Origin: Zea mays
Taxonomy: Eukaryota; Streptophyta; Magnoliopsida; Poales; Poaceae
Direction: 5' to 3'
Assembly (NCBI RefSeq): GCF_902167145.1
Contig: NC_050097.1
Span: 144,299,982 to 144,363,981, forward strand
Length of the DNA: 64,000 bases
Part shown: positions 10,190-21,560 of the stretch, in pieces
Layout of the letters: every line of letters begins with the position of its first letter
Position numbering within the stretch: position 1 is the first letter of the stretch
The notes under the pieces: generated by a model
Databases searched by the model: none
What the model was told of the DNA's origin: nothing
What the model saw: the letters and a program-made list of their open reading frames with translations, nothing else
Made by a program: the position numbers and the translations under genes

Positions 10190-11045
10190 CTTAAATCTTA
10201 GGGTTAGTTTATGAACTCCACCAATCCCTTCATCACAGGCATCCGTTTCTATCACAAATGGCATGTCAAATCTAGAAAGGATCAAAACAGGTGTTTGACT
10301 CATGACTTGCTTGAGAGTATCAAAAGCATGTTGGGCTTTTTCACTCCACTACGGCTCAATTTTGTCTTGAAATAACCTATTGAGAGGTTTTGCCAGAGTC
10401 CATAGTGCTTGACAAACTTCCTATAATAGTCTGTCAATCCCAAAAACCCTCTTAGCTCAGTAACAAAAGTGGGTCTAGGCCAATTCATAGTTGTGGGCTT
10501 TGCTGGACTTGTGGCTACTCCCTCTTTGGAAATTGTATGCCCAAGATATTGCAATTCAGAATTTTCAAAGCAACACTTCTTTCTCTTTAAGTAGAACTGA
10601 TGCTCTCTTAGAGTAGTAAAGACCAATCTCAAATGTTAGAGATGTTCAGAAAAACTAGGACTGTAGATCAATATATCATCAATGAAAACCATCACAAATT
10701 TTCTTAAGTATGGCTCAAGTACGGAGTTCATAGCACATTGAAAACTTGCAAGAGAATTTGTAAGCCCAAATAGCATGACTCTGAACTGGTAGTGCCATGA
10801 TGAGTTTTAAAAACTATCTTGTGCTCATCCTTCAAACCCATCCTAATCTGAGGGTAGCATGTTGTCATATCCAAACTAGAGAAGTATTGAGTCCTAGCAA
10901 ACTCATCCAAGATCTCATCGACAAGAGGCATTGGAAATCTATTCTTAATGGTCATGTCATTCAATTTTCGATAATCCACACAAAATCTCTAAGAACCATC
11001 ATTGTTTTGCACCAAAAGGATTGGGGAAGCAAAAGGGCTCACACT
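10190..11045 (-). pseudogene. Ty3/gypsy reverse transcriptase-RNase H relic
   Basis: Read on the minus strand, this encodes a broken reverse transcriptase. The order is FASPILLVQ, CVDYRKLNDMTIKNRFPMP, SSLDMTTCYPQIRM, a frameshift after FKTHHG, then [10 protein letters not shown] (the catalytic Y/F-x-D-D box), LQYLGHTISKEGV and FLGLTDYYRKFVKHYG. It ends with FVIETDAC, the start of RNase H. Stops (one directly before RFCVDY, one after [10 protein letters not shown]) and at least one frameshift show it is dead. No protease, integrase or LTR flanks it. The 11472-20018 element landed about 0.4 kb away. Confidence 0.85.
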
Positions 11046-11466
11046 AGGCACATGCCCAGAACCGAAAGTACATTCATGTATTGCGCCATTCAGCTAGCCT
11101 ACGAAAATTACCATATGCGCAAAAAACACCTACCAGAGTTGTTGCAATCCTACTTATCTTCTCAGAGCTATTTTGTGAATATTGCCTCTTCCATAAGCTA
11201 TCTCTGTGGAACAATACATACAAATATACTGATTCTTCTGCGCCAATGCAGTGTCATGTTGAAATTGTATATCTGGAATTCATCCCATGGTACAATTTTA
11301 TCGTAATAAATAGACTGATTATTACTTCGCAACATTTATACATTTTCTCATTCTTTTCCTTTTTCCCTTTTTAAGAACCCATCAACCAGAGATAAATTAT
11401 AAATAAGGGGAACACAACAATATATTTTGAACAAAGGATCATGAACTCAATCAGCGGACATACATA
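11046..11466. other. No feature recognised
   Basis: This is AT-rich sequence between the reverse-transcriptase relic and the next LTR. Frames open here have no recognisable motifs and are probably chance. Confidence 0.3.
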
Positions 11467-11471
11467 GTAGT

Positions 11472-12171
11472 TGTTGGGGGCCTTCTCCTTCCGAAGGACC
11501 TCAAAAACATAATTAACCATTTGTTTTAAGCATAAGCTATTACAGGAAGCTTCGTCTTCAGGAGATAGGCCTCTTCCTTATGACGAAGGACACATAGGAT
11601 GAAGATAGATCCAAAGAAGATAAGAGTAAACGCCAAAGCTATCACTAGACGGAAAAGCCTCGGTTTGCAACGAAGCGGAGGAATGTTGATAATGGTCGAA
11701 AGAGAAAAAGACTACTTAGCCCTTTATGATTTGAATTAGGATCATGTGTAAACATTGAGGACATAAATGTACTTTTGCTCGGGCTGTGTCTCGTGCCTAT
11801 AAATAGATGAACAGTAACACTGTACTGTTCACACTGGATTGTAATCACTCTCGCGTCATTCTCGCATCCTCACCTTCTGGCAAGCCGAAGGTACCAATGT
11901 AATATGAATATTATTGATGTTTATTCATGTTCATGGAATACAAATATAAATAGATTATTGATATATAATTATTACCTTTATTCCTTTGTGTTCCCTTGCA
12001 TTCTCATTTATATTTATATGTTGAGATGATGAAGGTATGTCCTTCATGACCTTCGTCTGAAGATCATTATATCCGAGAGGAGATAATGCTTCGAAGGATG
12101 AAGGTCTTTAACCATTAACAATTGTGTTGTCTTGTTCTTGATTCACAACATTTGAGAACAAGTGACCAACA
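11472..12171 (+). repeat. 5' LTR (700 bp)
   Basis: It is paired with 19319-20018. It begins TGTTGG and ends CCAACA, a perfect short inverted repeat. The promoter TATA is at 11798. Confidence 0.88.
11798..11805 (+). promoter_or_regulatory. LTR TATA box (11472 element)
   Basis: TGCCTATAAATAGATG occurs here, with the same motif at 19645 in the other LTR. Confidence 0.6.
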
Positions 12172-12172
12172 T

Positions 12173-12186
12173 TGGCGCCCACCTCC
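12173..12186 (+). other. Primer binding site
   Basis: TGGCGCCCACCTCC lies one base after the LTR end. The TGGCGCC core is common in grass gypsy elements. Confidence 0.65.
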
Positions 12187-12231
12187 AGTGAACTCACTTC
12201 CACAACCTTCGGTAAAACATTCACTTTCGAC

Positions 12232-13762
12232 ATGCCGCCGAAGAAAGCAACGGTGCCAGGGGCTGCCCTGCAGCCACTGAACACAAATCAGGACGCACTC
12301 TCCCTGCGAGAGGCCAGGAGCCAAAAGAGAAAAGCCACCAGCCCGACTCTTCAGGAGGAGCAACTTGACCAGGAAATCAGGGATTTATAAGCAATCCATC
12401 AACAAGTACAAAGGAAAAAGGAGAAGATGCTTCGACTGGCTGACCTCCAGAAGAAGATTGACGAAGTCGCCAAGGATATGTGTCATCTTACTCAAGATGA
12501 CCAGGACCGAAGGCCTCAGCACAGGGAGCTTCGTCAGGAAAGCCCATTCAATGAAGATGAATGGTACGGCGACTTCCATCATGACGGCTTTACTTTTGAT
12601 GATGCTTCTCCTCTGGCAGCAGAATTGCAGGCTACTCCATGGCCACAATCCTACAAGCCACCTCAGTTTCTCATGTATGATGGGCACTCGGATCCAAAGC
12701 ATTTTTTGATGAGCTACGAGGCAACAATATCCTCGTATGGGGGCAACGCCGCCGTCATGGCAAAATCCTTCATCATGGTAGTCAGAAGCGTGGCCCAGAC
12801 ATGGTATTCCTCCCTTCGGCTAGGGACAATCACATCATGGCAGAAGCTCAAGGACATGCTAGTCACCAGCTTCCAGGGCTTCCAGACGAAGCCAGTCACT
12901 GCTTAGGCTTTATTTCAATGCACGTATGACCATGAGGAGTACTTGCGGGTGTACGTCCGAAGGTTCCTATGTCTGAGAGCTCAAGCACCTACAGTGCCCA
13001 ATGAAATTGTCATTGAGGCCATGATCAAGGGCTTCGGCCAGGACCTACAGCCCAATATTTTGCAAGGAAGCCACCCCAGACCTTGGAAAAGCTCCTTCAG
13101 AAAATGGATGAATACATCCGGGCTGATAATGATTTCCACCAAAGAAGGGAGGAAGCATACAGGTTTTCTGAAATGACCAGGGGCTTCAGAGGAAGGCTTC
13201 ATCCCAGGCATGTCAGATCGATCCATAATTCCAATACCAACGATGAAAGGGCCAACAATGCTCAGAACAACCACCATAGCTTACAGTCCTCAGGCATGCA
13301 ACGGACTTCGTAAGACCACCAGCTCCGAGAGGCAGAGGAGGAAGAAGCTTCAGTAGAGGAAGGTTCAGTAATCAACCCAGGAAGTTATATTGCCTCTTCT
13401 GTGGCGAGGACAAGGGCCACACAACAAGGACATGCCAGGTCATAATCCAGAAGCAAAAGGAAATTGTTGAAACCGAGGCGCGGTAGAATCAGCCGAAGAA
13501 AGTCCTCCATACTGCTTCGTGCTACTCTCCATACATCCCAGAATATGTAGGCAACCAACAGCCTACGGCTTCTACAGCTTTAGCAAGTCACTCCCAAGCC
13601 TCCTGGGCTCAATTACCACCACCCCCACCAATGGCGCCTGCCCCAAACCATGATCAGCAGCCAGAAGGGCACCTTCGGCCTCAACAATAACGTGATTTCC
13701 AGGAGCAATCTGAGGCTCGTACAGTTAATAGCACTGTGCCCGAGTCCAGGCACATCTACTGA
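12232..13762 (+). pseudogene. Gypsy gag (decayed)
   Basis: The frame starts at ATG 12232 (MPPKKATVPGAAL), about 60 bp after the LTR. In-frame stops lie at 12388 (TAA) and 12904 (TAG), with a frameshift near 13070. The first part has a charged helical segment (LADLQKKIDEVAKDM). Capsid-like sequence follows: PPQFLMYDGHSDPKHFL, then VAQTWYSSLRLGTITSWQKL, the W-x-x-L pattern of retrotransposon Gag. Further on are a basic RGRG/RG-rich linker and a zinc knuckle variant near 13390 (C-LF-C-GEDKG-H-TTRT-C, five residues before the His instead of four). A Pro-rich tail follows. No pol follows it. Confidence 0.8.
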
Positions 13763-13914
13763 AGATGACATCGCGTTTTGGCCAAAAGGAAGCCCTTATA
13801 TGTTTTATTTCTACTATTTTTTGCTTTTATATTTTTGTTGCAAAAGACAATACAGGAAGGTTTGACCTTCAACTTGATGTAATAAACCTGTGGTTACAAC
13901 ATCGAGTGTGACAA

Positions 13915-14265
13915 GACTAAGTTTCGAAGCTCCGAAGACGTTCCTAAGGGAGCGCAGAGTAAGTTTCAAAGCTCCGAAGACGTTCCTAAGGGAGCACAGA
14001 GTAGGTTCCGAAGCTCAAAAGTCGTTTCTAAGGGAATGCAGAGCTTAAATGCCACCTAAGTAAAAGGTGAAGAAGCTCAAAATTCGTTCCTAAGGGGATG
14101 CAGAGCTTAAATGCCACCTAAGTAAAAGGTGAAGAAACTCAAAAATTGTTCCTAAGGGGATGCAGAGCTTAGCTCCAAAGTCGTTCCTAAAGGGATGCAG
14201 AGCTTAAATACCACCTAAGTAAAAGGTGAAGAGACTCCAAAGTCGTTCCTAAGGGGATGCAGAGT
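13915..14265 (+). repeat. Tandem repeats of 42 and about 60 bp
   Basis: The first part repeats GAAGCTCCGAAGACGTTCCTAAGGG-type units about every 42 bp (13920-14040). The second repeats a longer unit of about 60 bp containing CGTTCCTAAGGGGATGCAGAG and CCACCTAAGTAAAAGGTGAAG (14040-14265). They lie between the gag remnant and the antisense gene and encode nothing recognisable. Confidence 0.8.
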
Positions 14266-16525
14266 CTGGATCTGTATTCGTGCGGGTTTTTTTATCTTCG
14301 GCATAAACATCATTTTGCACCATACCATCATATCATATCACATATCATCGCATCATACATCATTTTGCATCGTCAAAAAGCTGTGGAGAAGAAGGGAAAT
14401 TGCTCCTTCAAAAATACTTGTCGAATTGCAAAAGAATGTGCTATACCACAACATACACCTTCAGAAGATATATTGTACTACACGAAGCCAATCTTCGTCA
14501 ACCGTGGCATAAGGAAAATTCTCTTTGCAAAGCATGAAAAGAAGGGAATGTGTTTTTTCGCCAAAGGCTCAAAAATGGTACGTACGTAGATTTCATGCAT
14601 CACAAAGAGATAGATTACATTAATGTACATACAAATATTTGATGTTTGTTCCGTACACATGGCGGCAACCATACACGAGTATTACATTTTCCAGCATACA
14701 AGAATTTAATCTTCCTTCAATATTTTTCCAGCAGCTTCATGTAATAGTCTGTCGATGACTTTGTCAACGACTTTGTTAGCAATCTTCATTACATCCAAAG
14801 CTTCTTTCATAACCGGGTCAGCTTCAGGGTTGTACGACTTTGGTGGTGGAGAAAGGTCGGTTGTAATAAAGTATATAATGGTGAATTTCGAAGGTAGAAA
14901 CGAACAATGAAGCAAAAAGCTTTAAATAAAAGTACCTATAATCATGGCGCGCTCAGCAGCTTCTTCAGCTCGTTTAGCCTCCTCTCGGGCATCATGAGAT
15001 TCTTTTTCACTCTTTTTAATGATTTCATCAGCCATCTCACGACCGCCCTTCATCCAAACATCAGAGTAAAACCTTCCGCTTAGTAAAGAGGCTTCTGCTA
15101 AGGGGTCCTTGGTGTCATCTACTGAGAAAGCAGACTCTGGTTGGGTTGCGGTCTTTACATGTTCACAACCAGCCTTCTCTAAAATTGCCGCAACCCCTCG
15201 TGCACCAACGAAGGCGCAGAAGTCCCCACGATCGCTGAGTATTTCATCAAAAGCTTCGGCCTCTTCGCCGATCAACTCGATAACCCCTTCGGGATCACCA
15301 CGGATAAATTTTTGCTTCGAAGAGTATGCTCCCACCTTTGCAAATCTATCTTTGAGATTCTTCATGCATTCTATGGATGCTTCGTAGCATCTTTCCTTGG
15401 AATCCCGAAGCTCCTCTACATTCTTCTGCACCCTGGCTCTTTCCATTTCACTTATTTCTTGCTTAACCTTTGCAACTTCGAAATTTTCATTCATCTCTGC
15501 AAGTTTTTTCTTCAAATCTTCGACTTCAGCTCTATGGGCTTCGTCTTGAGCACTAAGCCTGGCTTCGCAAGTTTTAAGCTTGTCCACTAAGGAGAACAGT
15601 ATTTTGTCTTTCTCAAGAGCTTCATTCCTTAGTGTGATAACCTCTGATCGAAGATTTCCAAGAGCTAACTGGCAGCTTTCATCTTCTACGTTCTTCTGGG
15701 CCTTTAAAGCCTTGCTCAAATTAAGCCCTACAAAAACAAAGGATGAGCACATAATGATAAGAAAAGCTACAAAAATAATATGTTTTGCAACAAGTTAAAA
15801 TATGCTCACCTTCAGACTGTTATAGGCAAGGCTATCTGCGAGTTGGTCCTTCATCATTACAGATAAGCCGAGTTCAAGCTTCGGATATCCTACATTGTCT
15901 ACCATCTCCCGACAGACATGAATCTCTTTATTGTCTGGCAGACAATAAAGGAAGTCATCTTCGTCATCGCCACCATATACCAAGGACCCTCGAGGGTAAT
16001 TCAGATCCCTGGCATAATGTTGCGCTTCGGCAATTTGCTCCTTCGATAATTTTTCCCCAAAGCATGTCGCACCATGAATTCCAATTCCTCGGTAGGTGCT
16101 CCGGGGGTAGGAGACTCAGATTCTTCAGCAGCACCTTCTTTTCCCAACATTAATGGTGTAGCCTTCGAAGGTCTTGCTTCGGCGGGGACTGAGGCTCCAG
16201 CTTCAAAAGTAGGGTGCGCCATGCTAGCTTCGCTAGATTTCTTTAGGGCTTCGCCCTCTGCATCAAGTGCTGAGGCAGCAGTTGACACCTTTACAGATTC
16301 TATAACAACATCTGGTACGCTGGCCATCCTCCTCCTCTTCGAAGTTATTGCAGGAATCTTTGATACCTTTGGTAGCTCCGTCTCTTGCAACGGACTCAAA
16401 GCCTTCGGTTGCTCTGTCGATTTCCTTAGTCCTGCCTCTTTGGTTGGTTCTGCTCTGGCTTCGACAGGAGCAGAGTGACTGGGCTCACATGCGGAAGTAG
16501 ACCCCTCAATAGGCTTCGACACTTC

Positions 16526-17775
16526 TGAAAGGGAAATGTGCCCTTGGGCAATTTGTATAATGTTTTGGTGATTAAGTGCGCAACAAATTTAATTAAGTTC
16601 TAATGTGACAAATAAAGTGAGAAGTGCAAATCAAGGAAAAGGTATGTTTCTAGACTTGGTGAATTGTTTTGTGTACTAACATGGTTATCCAAGTGCTAGA
16701 AACAGTGACTAAAGAAGAAGAAAGGAAAAGGGAAAAGCTTGGCTCTGTGCAGCAAATCCTCAACTCGGTCTGGCACACCGAACTGTCCGGTGGTGCACCG
16801 GACAGTGTCTGATGCGCCAGGCTGGTCTCCGGTGAAAAGGCCACTCTCGGGAATTGAAGGCGGCGTACGGCTATAATTCACCGGACTGTCCAGTGGTGCA
16901 CCGGACTGTCCGGTGAGCCAACGGTCGTCAGTGCCAATGGTCGGCCACGCAATCCACGGGCGACGCGTGGCCCACAGCAATGGTCGGTTGGGCACATCGG
17001 ACTGTCTGGTGTGCACCGGACAGTGTCCGGTGCGCCAACCGACCCCGAGGACCAACGGTCGGATGCGCCAGAAAAGGAAGGAGATCGCGCACCGGATAGC
17101 TACAGTGACTGTCCGGTGCACCACCCGACAGAAGGCAAGTTTGGCCTTCCTTGTTGGCCTCCAACGGCTCCTAGCTGCCTTGGGGCTATAAAAGGGACCC
17201 CTAGGCGCATGGAGGAGCAACCCAAGCATTCACTAAGTATTCTAAGGCATCCAGACTCTGCTCCCGCGCATTCGCTTCGTTGTGTTAAAGATTTGAGCTC
17301 CATTCGAGTCGAGAACTCTCCGTGTTGTCATTTGAGCTTGAGTCTTCACTTGTGTGCGTGGGTGTGCTGCGTATTTGAGTCTTGTGTGTGCTTCTCCCAA
17401 CCTTACTTCGTGCTTTCGTTGTGATCTAAATTGTAAGGGCGAGAGACTCCAAATTGTGGAGATTCCTCGCAAACGGGAATAAGACTATAAGAAAGAAAAC
17501 CGTGGTATTCAAGTTGATCATTGGATCGCTTGAAAGGGGTTGAGTGCAACCCTCATCCATTGGGACGCCACAACGTGGAAGTAGGCAAGTGTTACTTGGC
17601 CGAACCACGGGATAAAAGTCGCGTGTCTCTTGTGTTGCTTTCTCTGTGATTGGTTTATCCACAAGAACTCGCCTCAAAACTATTTAGTCGCACTAACACT
17701 TCTATAACTAAATTTTGTGGTTATTTAGTGTCCAATTTTACAGGATCACCTATTCACCCCCTCTAGGTGCTCTCA
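16526..17775 (+). mobile_element. Solo copia-type LTR (1250 bp), TSD ACTTC
   Basis: It begins TGAAAGGGAAATGTGCCC and ends CCCTCTAGGTGCTCTCA. ACTTC lies directly outside both ends (16521-16525, 17776-17780). There is no internal region, so it arose by recombination between two LTRs. Repeats of the kind CACCGGACAGT/ACTGTCCGGTG resemble Opie/Ji/Giepum-type Sirevirus LTRs. The right part is related to the LTR at 63248-64000 in opposite orientation. A TATA box is at 17187. Confidence 0.88.
17187..17194 (+). promoter_or_regulatory. Solo LTR TATA box
   Basis: GGGGCTATAAAAGGGACC is the core promoter of the solo LTR. The same TATAAAAGGGACC occurs on the minus strand at 63822-63834. Confidence 0.6.
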
Positions 17776-19318
17776 ACTTCGGCCGTTTCAACGCGCTTGG
17801 GGCGATGTGTTAAAACCTTAACTTTTTTCGGCTTCGGCGTATTAGAAATCGCCGAAGCAGCAACTTTTCTTTTCTTTTCTTGCTTTCACGAAGGATAACA
17901 GTAACCTGGGTATACAAACCCGATGACCTCAAAAACCCTATTCAGCCTCTTTTTTCCCCGACCCCCGAAGGCCGCTGTCATAGCATCATCTTCAGCCCTT
18001 GAATAGGCACCAAGCAATTCATCACTGGTTGCTTCAATGGCATCTAGCCAGTCGTATTTTGGCTCATCAAATTGGTTCCTGTATCTAAACTTATACTTCA
18101 AGTAAACTAAGCCACCTTGACTAGACCCAGCAGCAGCTTCCTTCGGCATCTCCCACCCACTTGCGAGTGGCTACACTCTGTAAGCAATATGTTCCTGAAC
18201 TAAGTCCCTGGAAACTATGTAAGTACATACTGTGTTAAAAGCAGCTTGGCATGCTTGTATGTCATTCCCAGGGCAATGAATGGCCTCCTAATGCCGAAGT
18301 GAGGCCATATAGGACGTTGAATAATCCCCGTGATGTCTTCCCTTTCAACCAGATCATTTTTCACATAGAACCACTCTTACATCTAGGCCCCCGACCATCT
18401 CTTACAAAATGTCGAAACTGGGTTGCTCACCTCAGAGCGGGTTACAAGCTGTAGCAACCGAAGTTGTTGTGATATTGCTCCTTTCCGGTAGCCTTCGTCT
18501 CATAAGACAATTCATAGATGTTGCAGAAGCATTTTGCAATTGGTTCTAACTCTTGGCTCCTCATGGCCCAAATAAAGATTCACATCTTGATGATAGCTTT
18601 GGGAGTAAGCTGGTGAAAGTAAATTTCGAAAGTTTTCAGGACTTCGACCAACATCTTATCCAGAGGGAACCGAAGTCCTGCTTTCATGAAGCTTCTATAA
18701 ACGACCACCTCGTCAGCTTCGGGTAGAGGGGCATTATTTTCCCCTCCAGCCCTCACAATAGAAATGTCACGGAAGTACCTTCCCCTCATTGCATCAATTT
18801 GTTCTTGCTTGATAGTTGATTTCCCGAAGACAACATGGCTTGGTCTCCAGGGCCGATCTTCGGCGCCCTCATTCTCACTTTCTACATCAAAGTCTTCACT
18901 ATCACTGGAACCCTCAGATATTCCAGCTAACGTCTCATGTGCAATCTTTTCTGCATTGGTTCTTCCCATAGCTTCGTAAAGCTCATACAACGCCGGGTCG
19001 ACAGACTTCTTCTCATCAACCATCAAATCGAAGCTCGTTGAAATGCCAAAGCTTAAAATCCAATCAAAACTCGGCAAAGCAAGAAAATTTAAAATGACGA
19101 GCACAGTGTAAGCAACTAAAATGGCACAAGAAATGCTTTCAATGCGAGCTCCTATTTATATGCCTACCGCCCCACGATTTGGTTGGTCCTGCAATGTCAG
19201 TGTCATTCGCTATTCTAGCGAAGGGAAGGTGTTTTTTCGGACCTTCAGCTAAAGGCCTTCGTTCACGTCGCAGTTTAAATTTGTTACAAAGAAACAAATT
19301 AATACTGCGAGGGGCTAC

Positions 19319-20018
19319 TGTTGGGGGCCTTCTCCTTCCGAAGATCATCAAAAACATAATTAACCATTTGTTTTCAGCATAAGATATTACAGGAAGCTTC
19401 GTCTTCAGGAGATAGGCCTCTTTCTTATGACGAAGGACACACACGATGAAGATAGATCCAAAGAAGATAAGAGTAAACGCCGAAGCTATCACCAGACGGA
19501 AAAGCTTCGGTTTGCAACGAAGCGGAGGAATGTTGATAATGACCGAAAGAGAAAAAGACTACTTAGCCCTTTATGATTTCAATTAGGATCATGTGTAAAC
19601 ATTGAGGACATAAATGTACTTTTGCTCGGGCTGTGTCCTGTGCCTATAAATAGATGAACAGTAACACTATAATGTTCATGTTGGATTGTGATCACTCTTG
19701 CGTCATTCTTGCATCCTCACCTTCTGGCAAGCCGAAGGTACCAATGTAATATGAATATTATTGATGTTTATTAATGTTCATGGAATACAAATATAAATAG
19801 ATTATTGATATATAATTATTACCTATATTCCTTTGTGTTCCCTTGCATTCTCATTTATATTTATATGTTGAAATGATGAAGGTATGTCCTTCATGACCTT
19901 CGTCTGATGATCATTATATCCGAGAGGAGATAATGCTTCGAAAGACGAAGGTCTTTAACCATTAAGAATTGTGTTGTCTTGTTCTTAATTCACAATATTT
20001 AAGAACAAGTGACCAAAA
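19319..20018 (+). repeat. 3' LTR (700 bp)
   Basis: Its length equals that of the 5' LTR. The terminal CCAACA has become CCAAAA, and the GTAGT duplication follows. The TATA box is at 19645-19652. Confidence 0.88.
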
Positions 20019-20023
20019 GTAGT

Positions 20024-20731
20024 GAAAGAAGAAGTCTTCTATATAGTCTTCACAACGACTTTAAAGTGATTGGAACATTAAAAAACATTATTGTTTTCCT
20101 TTTTAACAACCTTATACTATGGCTCTCTCTCTAACCTATCCAAAACTTTTGCTAACATCAACTTGTCCATTTCTTTCTTCAGCTTGAAAGGTTAAGTGAC
20201 ATATAGAGTCAACCAGAGTCGCAGTTGAAGTTCATTATAAAGGCATGGTTACAGGTATTACTTCATTAGTGTTCATTAGCCAACTTTAGTTTTTTGACAG
20301 GTCCAGTTGCTTTATCCTAGCCAGTTTAATTTCAATCTATAGATTGTTCTGTGAAAAAGAGTATTCAAGTGTACTTCTGCATCTTAATTTGTCTAGACGA
20401 GTGGACGTTAGTTCCTATAATACCTTTTTTATTATCCATCATATCCTAATTTCAAACTAGATTTTTTTATAAATCTTTAGTCTTGCTCTATCTAGGTATA
20501 ATAAAAATGAGCAATTTGTTTGCATTATTTAAATCTAAGTTGAGATATACCATGTTTAGCACAGTATCATATGTCATGAGAATGTTTTGTTTGAATGGGA
20601 ACCTCTCTTTTTTTCGTTGCTCCATGGGTGCAGGCCAGACACCAGAAATAGTCTCTCATCGCTTTTTACATCACCAGAGATATGAGAAGGAATGAATACT
20701 CGAAAGCAATAGTGTGTTATTTCGTTCCTTT
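20024..20731. other. Low-copy DNA between two elements, no gene recognised
   Basis: This is AT-rich sequence. A stretch near 20184-20253 is bounded by plausible splice signals (TTCTTTCTTCAG and CAG|GTATT), but every frame through it has stops or no recognisable motif. Confidence 0.3.
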
Positions 20732-20749
20732 CACTATCAGAATCAATGG

Positions 20750-21295
20750 CTTTGCCGAGTGTCTGAAGCACTCAGCGAAGCCTTAAATACACTCGGCAAA
20801 GGCTTTGCCGAGTGTGACACTCGGCAAAGAAGGCTCGGCAAACAGTGCATCGGCAAAGCCTTCTTTGCCGAGTGCTTTTTCTCGGGCACTCGGCAAACCT
20901 CTTTGCCGAGTGCCAGAGAGCACTCGGCAAAGAAAAGCGACTGTTACGGCGCCGGGTGACGGAGACGGCGGCTTTGCCGAGTGTCCCTGGTGACACTCGG
21001 CAAAGAAGATATCTTTGCCGAGTGTCTTCCAGACAGCACTCGGCAAAGCCGCCGTCTTTGCCGAGTGCAAACTGGGACACTCGGCAAAGAGCCTGCCAGG
21101 GAGGGTCCCCATGTCAGGCTCTTTGCCGAGTGTTCTGTGCGGCACTCAGCAAAGCCGACCTCTTTGCCGAGTGCCAGCGACATAACACTCGGCAAAGAAC
21201 CTAAGCCGGTGCCCAGGTCTGTGTTCTTTGCCGAGTGTTATGACCCAGACACTCGGCAAAGCGCCTCTTTGCCGAGTGTAACACTCGGCAAAGTG
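20750..21295. repeat. Left subterminal TTTGCCGAGTG array
   Basis: Around twenty copies of CTTTGCCGAGTG or its complement occur, mostly as closely spaced inverted pairs separated by 10-25 bp. In En/Spm such motifs bind the TNPA protein, so these are the likely binding sites for the element's own protein. Confidence 0.9.
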
Positions 21296-21299
21296 ACCA

Positions 21300-21560
21300 G
21301 TATATACCTTTTTTATTTGTTTTTTGTATTCCATCCACACAAACAGAAGATATCACATATATACATCACAGACATAAATAGCCAACACAAACATAAAACC
21401 GTCACCACAAACATAAATATCCATCACAAACATAAGTGTTCAACACAAGTATCAACCACAAACATAAGTCTCAAACGTCGCAAGGTCTCACATAAGTATG
21501 AAACACAGACATAAGTATTATACATAAGTTCTGAAGTCTAAAACAATAAAAACACAACAC
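21300..21560. other. Non-coding 3' flank of the TNPA-like gene
   Basis: CACAAACATAA-type short repeats (21340-21500) follow the subterminal array. This is probably 3' untranslated or spacer sequence. Confidence 0.4.

Larger units (their letters stand above)
14706..19023 (-). pseudogene. Antisense gene, gypsy-transposon-domain protein with coiled-coil tail (broken)
   Basis: The gene reads against the element's own direction. It starts at ATG 19023 (MVDEKKSVDPALYELYE), then has an acidic Ser-rich stretch and a segment RFPLDKMLVEVLKTFEIYFHQ, then ATGKEQYHNNFGCY. These match the Pfam family called putative gypsy type transposon (Transposase_28), known from plant retroelements. Stops at about 18580 and 18450 show decay. 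Later parts are at 18149-17886, 16522-16001, 15983-15795, 15752-14922 and 14915-14706. The 15752 part is a Glu/Lys-rich coiled coil of about 150 residues. A solo LTR splits the gene between 17886 and 16522. Gaps between parts are probably introns, but I could not fix all splice sites. Its role is unknown. Confidence 0.6.
11472..20018 (+). mobile_element. Gypsy-type LTR element with antisense gene, TSD GTAGT
   Basis: Two 700-bp LTRs (11472-12171, 19319-20018) start TGTTGGGGGCC and end in CCAACA or the mutated CCAAAA. GTAGT occurs directly outside both ends (11467-11471, 20019-20023). The inside holds a decayed plus-strand gag near the left LTR and a long minus-strand gene near the right LTR, but no protease, reverse transcriptase or integrase, so it is non-autonomous. 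A solo copia LTR sits within the antisense gene. The LTRs differ at roughly 4 percent of sites by eye, so it is older than the copia element at 33950. I cannot assign the family. Confidence 0.88.

Noticed and set aside
13915..14265. Possible CRISPR-like array
   Set aside because: The repeats are contiguous tandem units of two periods without unique spacers, in a plant retroelement.
20184..20253. Exon-like segment with splice signals in low-copy DNA
   Set aside because: Stops occur in all useful frames and there is no recognisable motif.
20772..21514. Overlapping frames with LGKEGFAECP and TRQRRLCRV repeats
   Set aside because: They come from translating the TTTGCCGAGTG subterminal motif in different frames.
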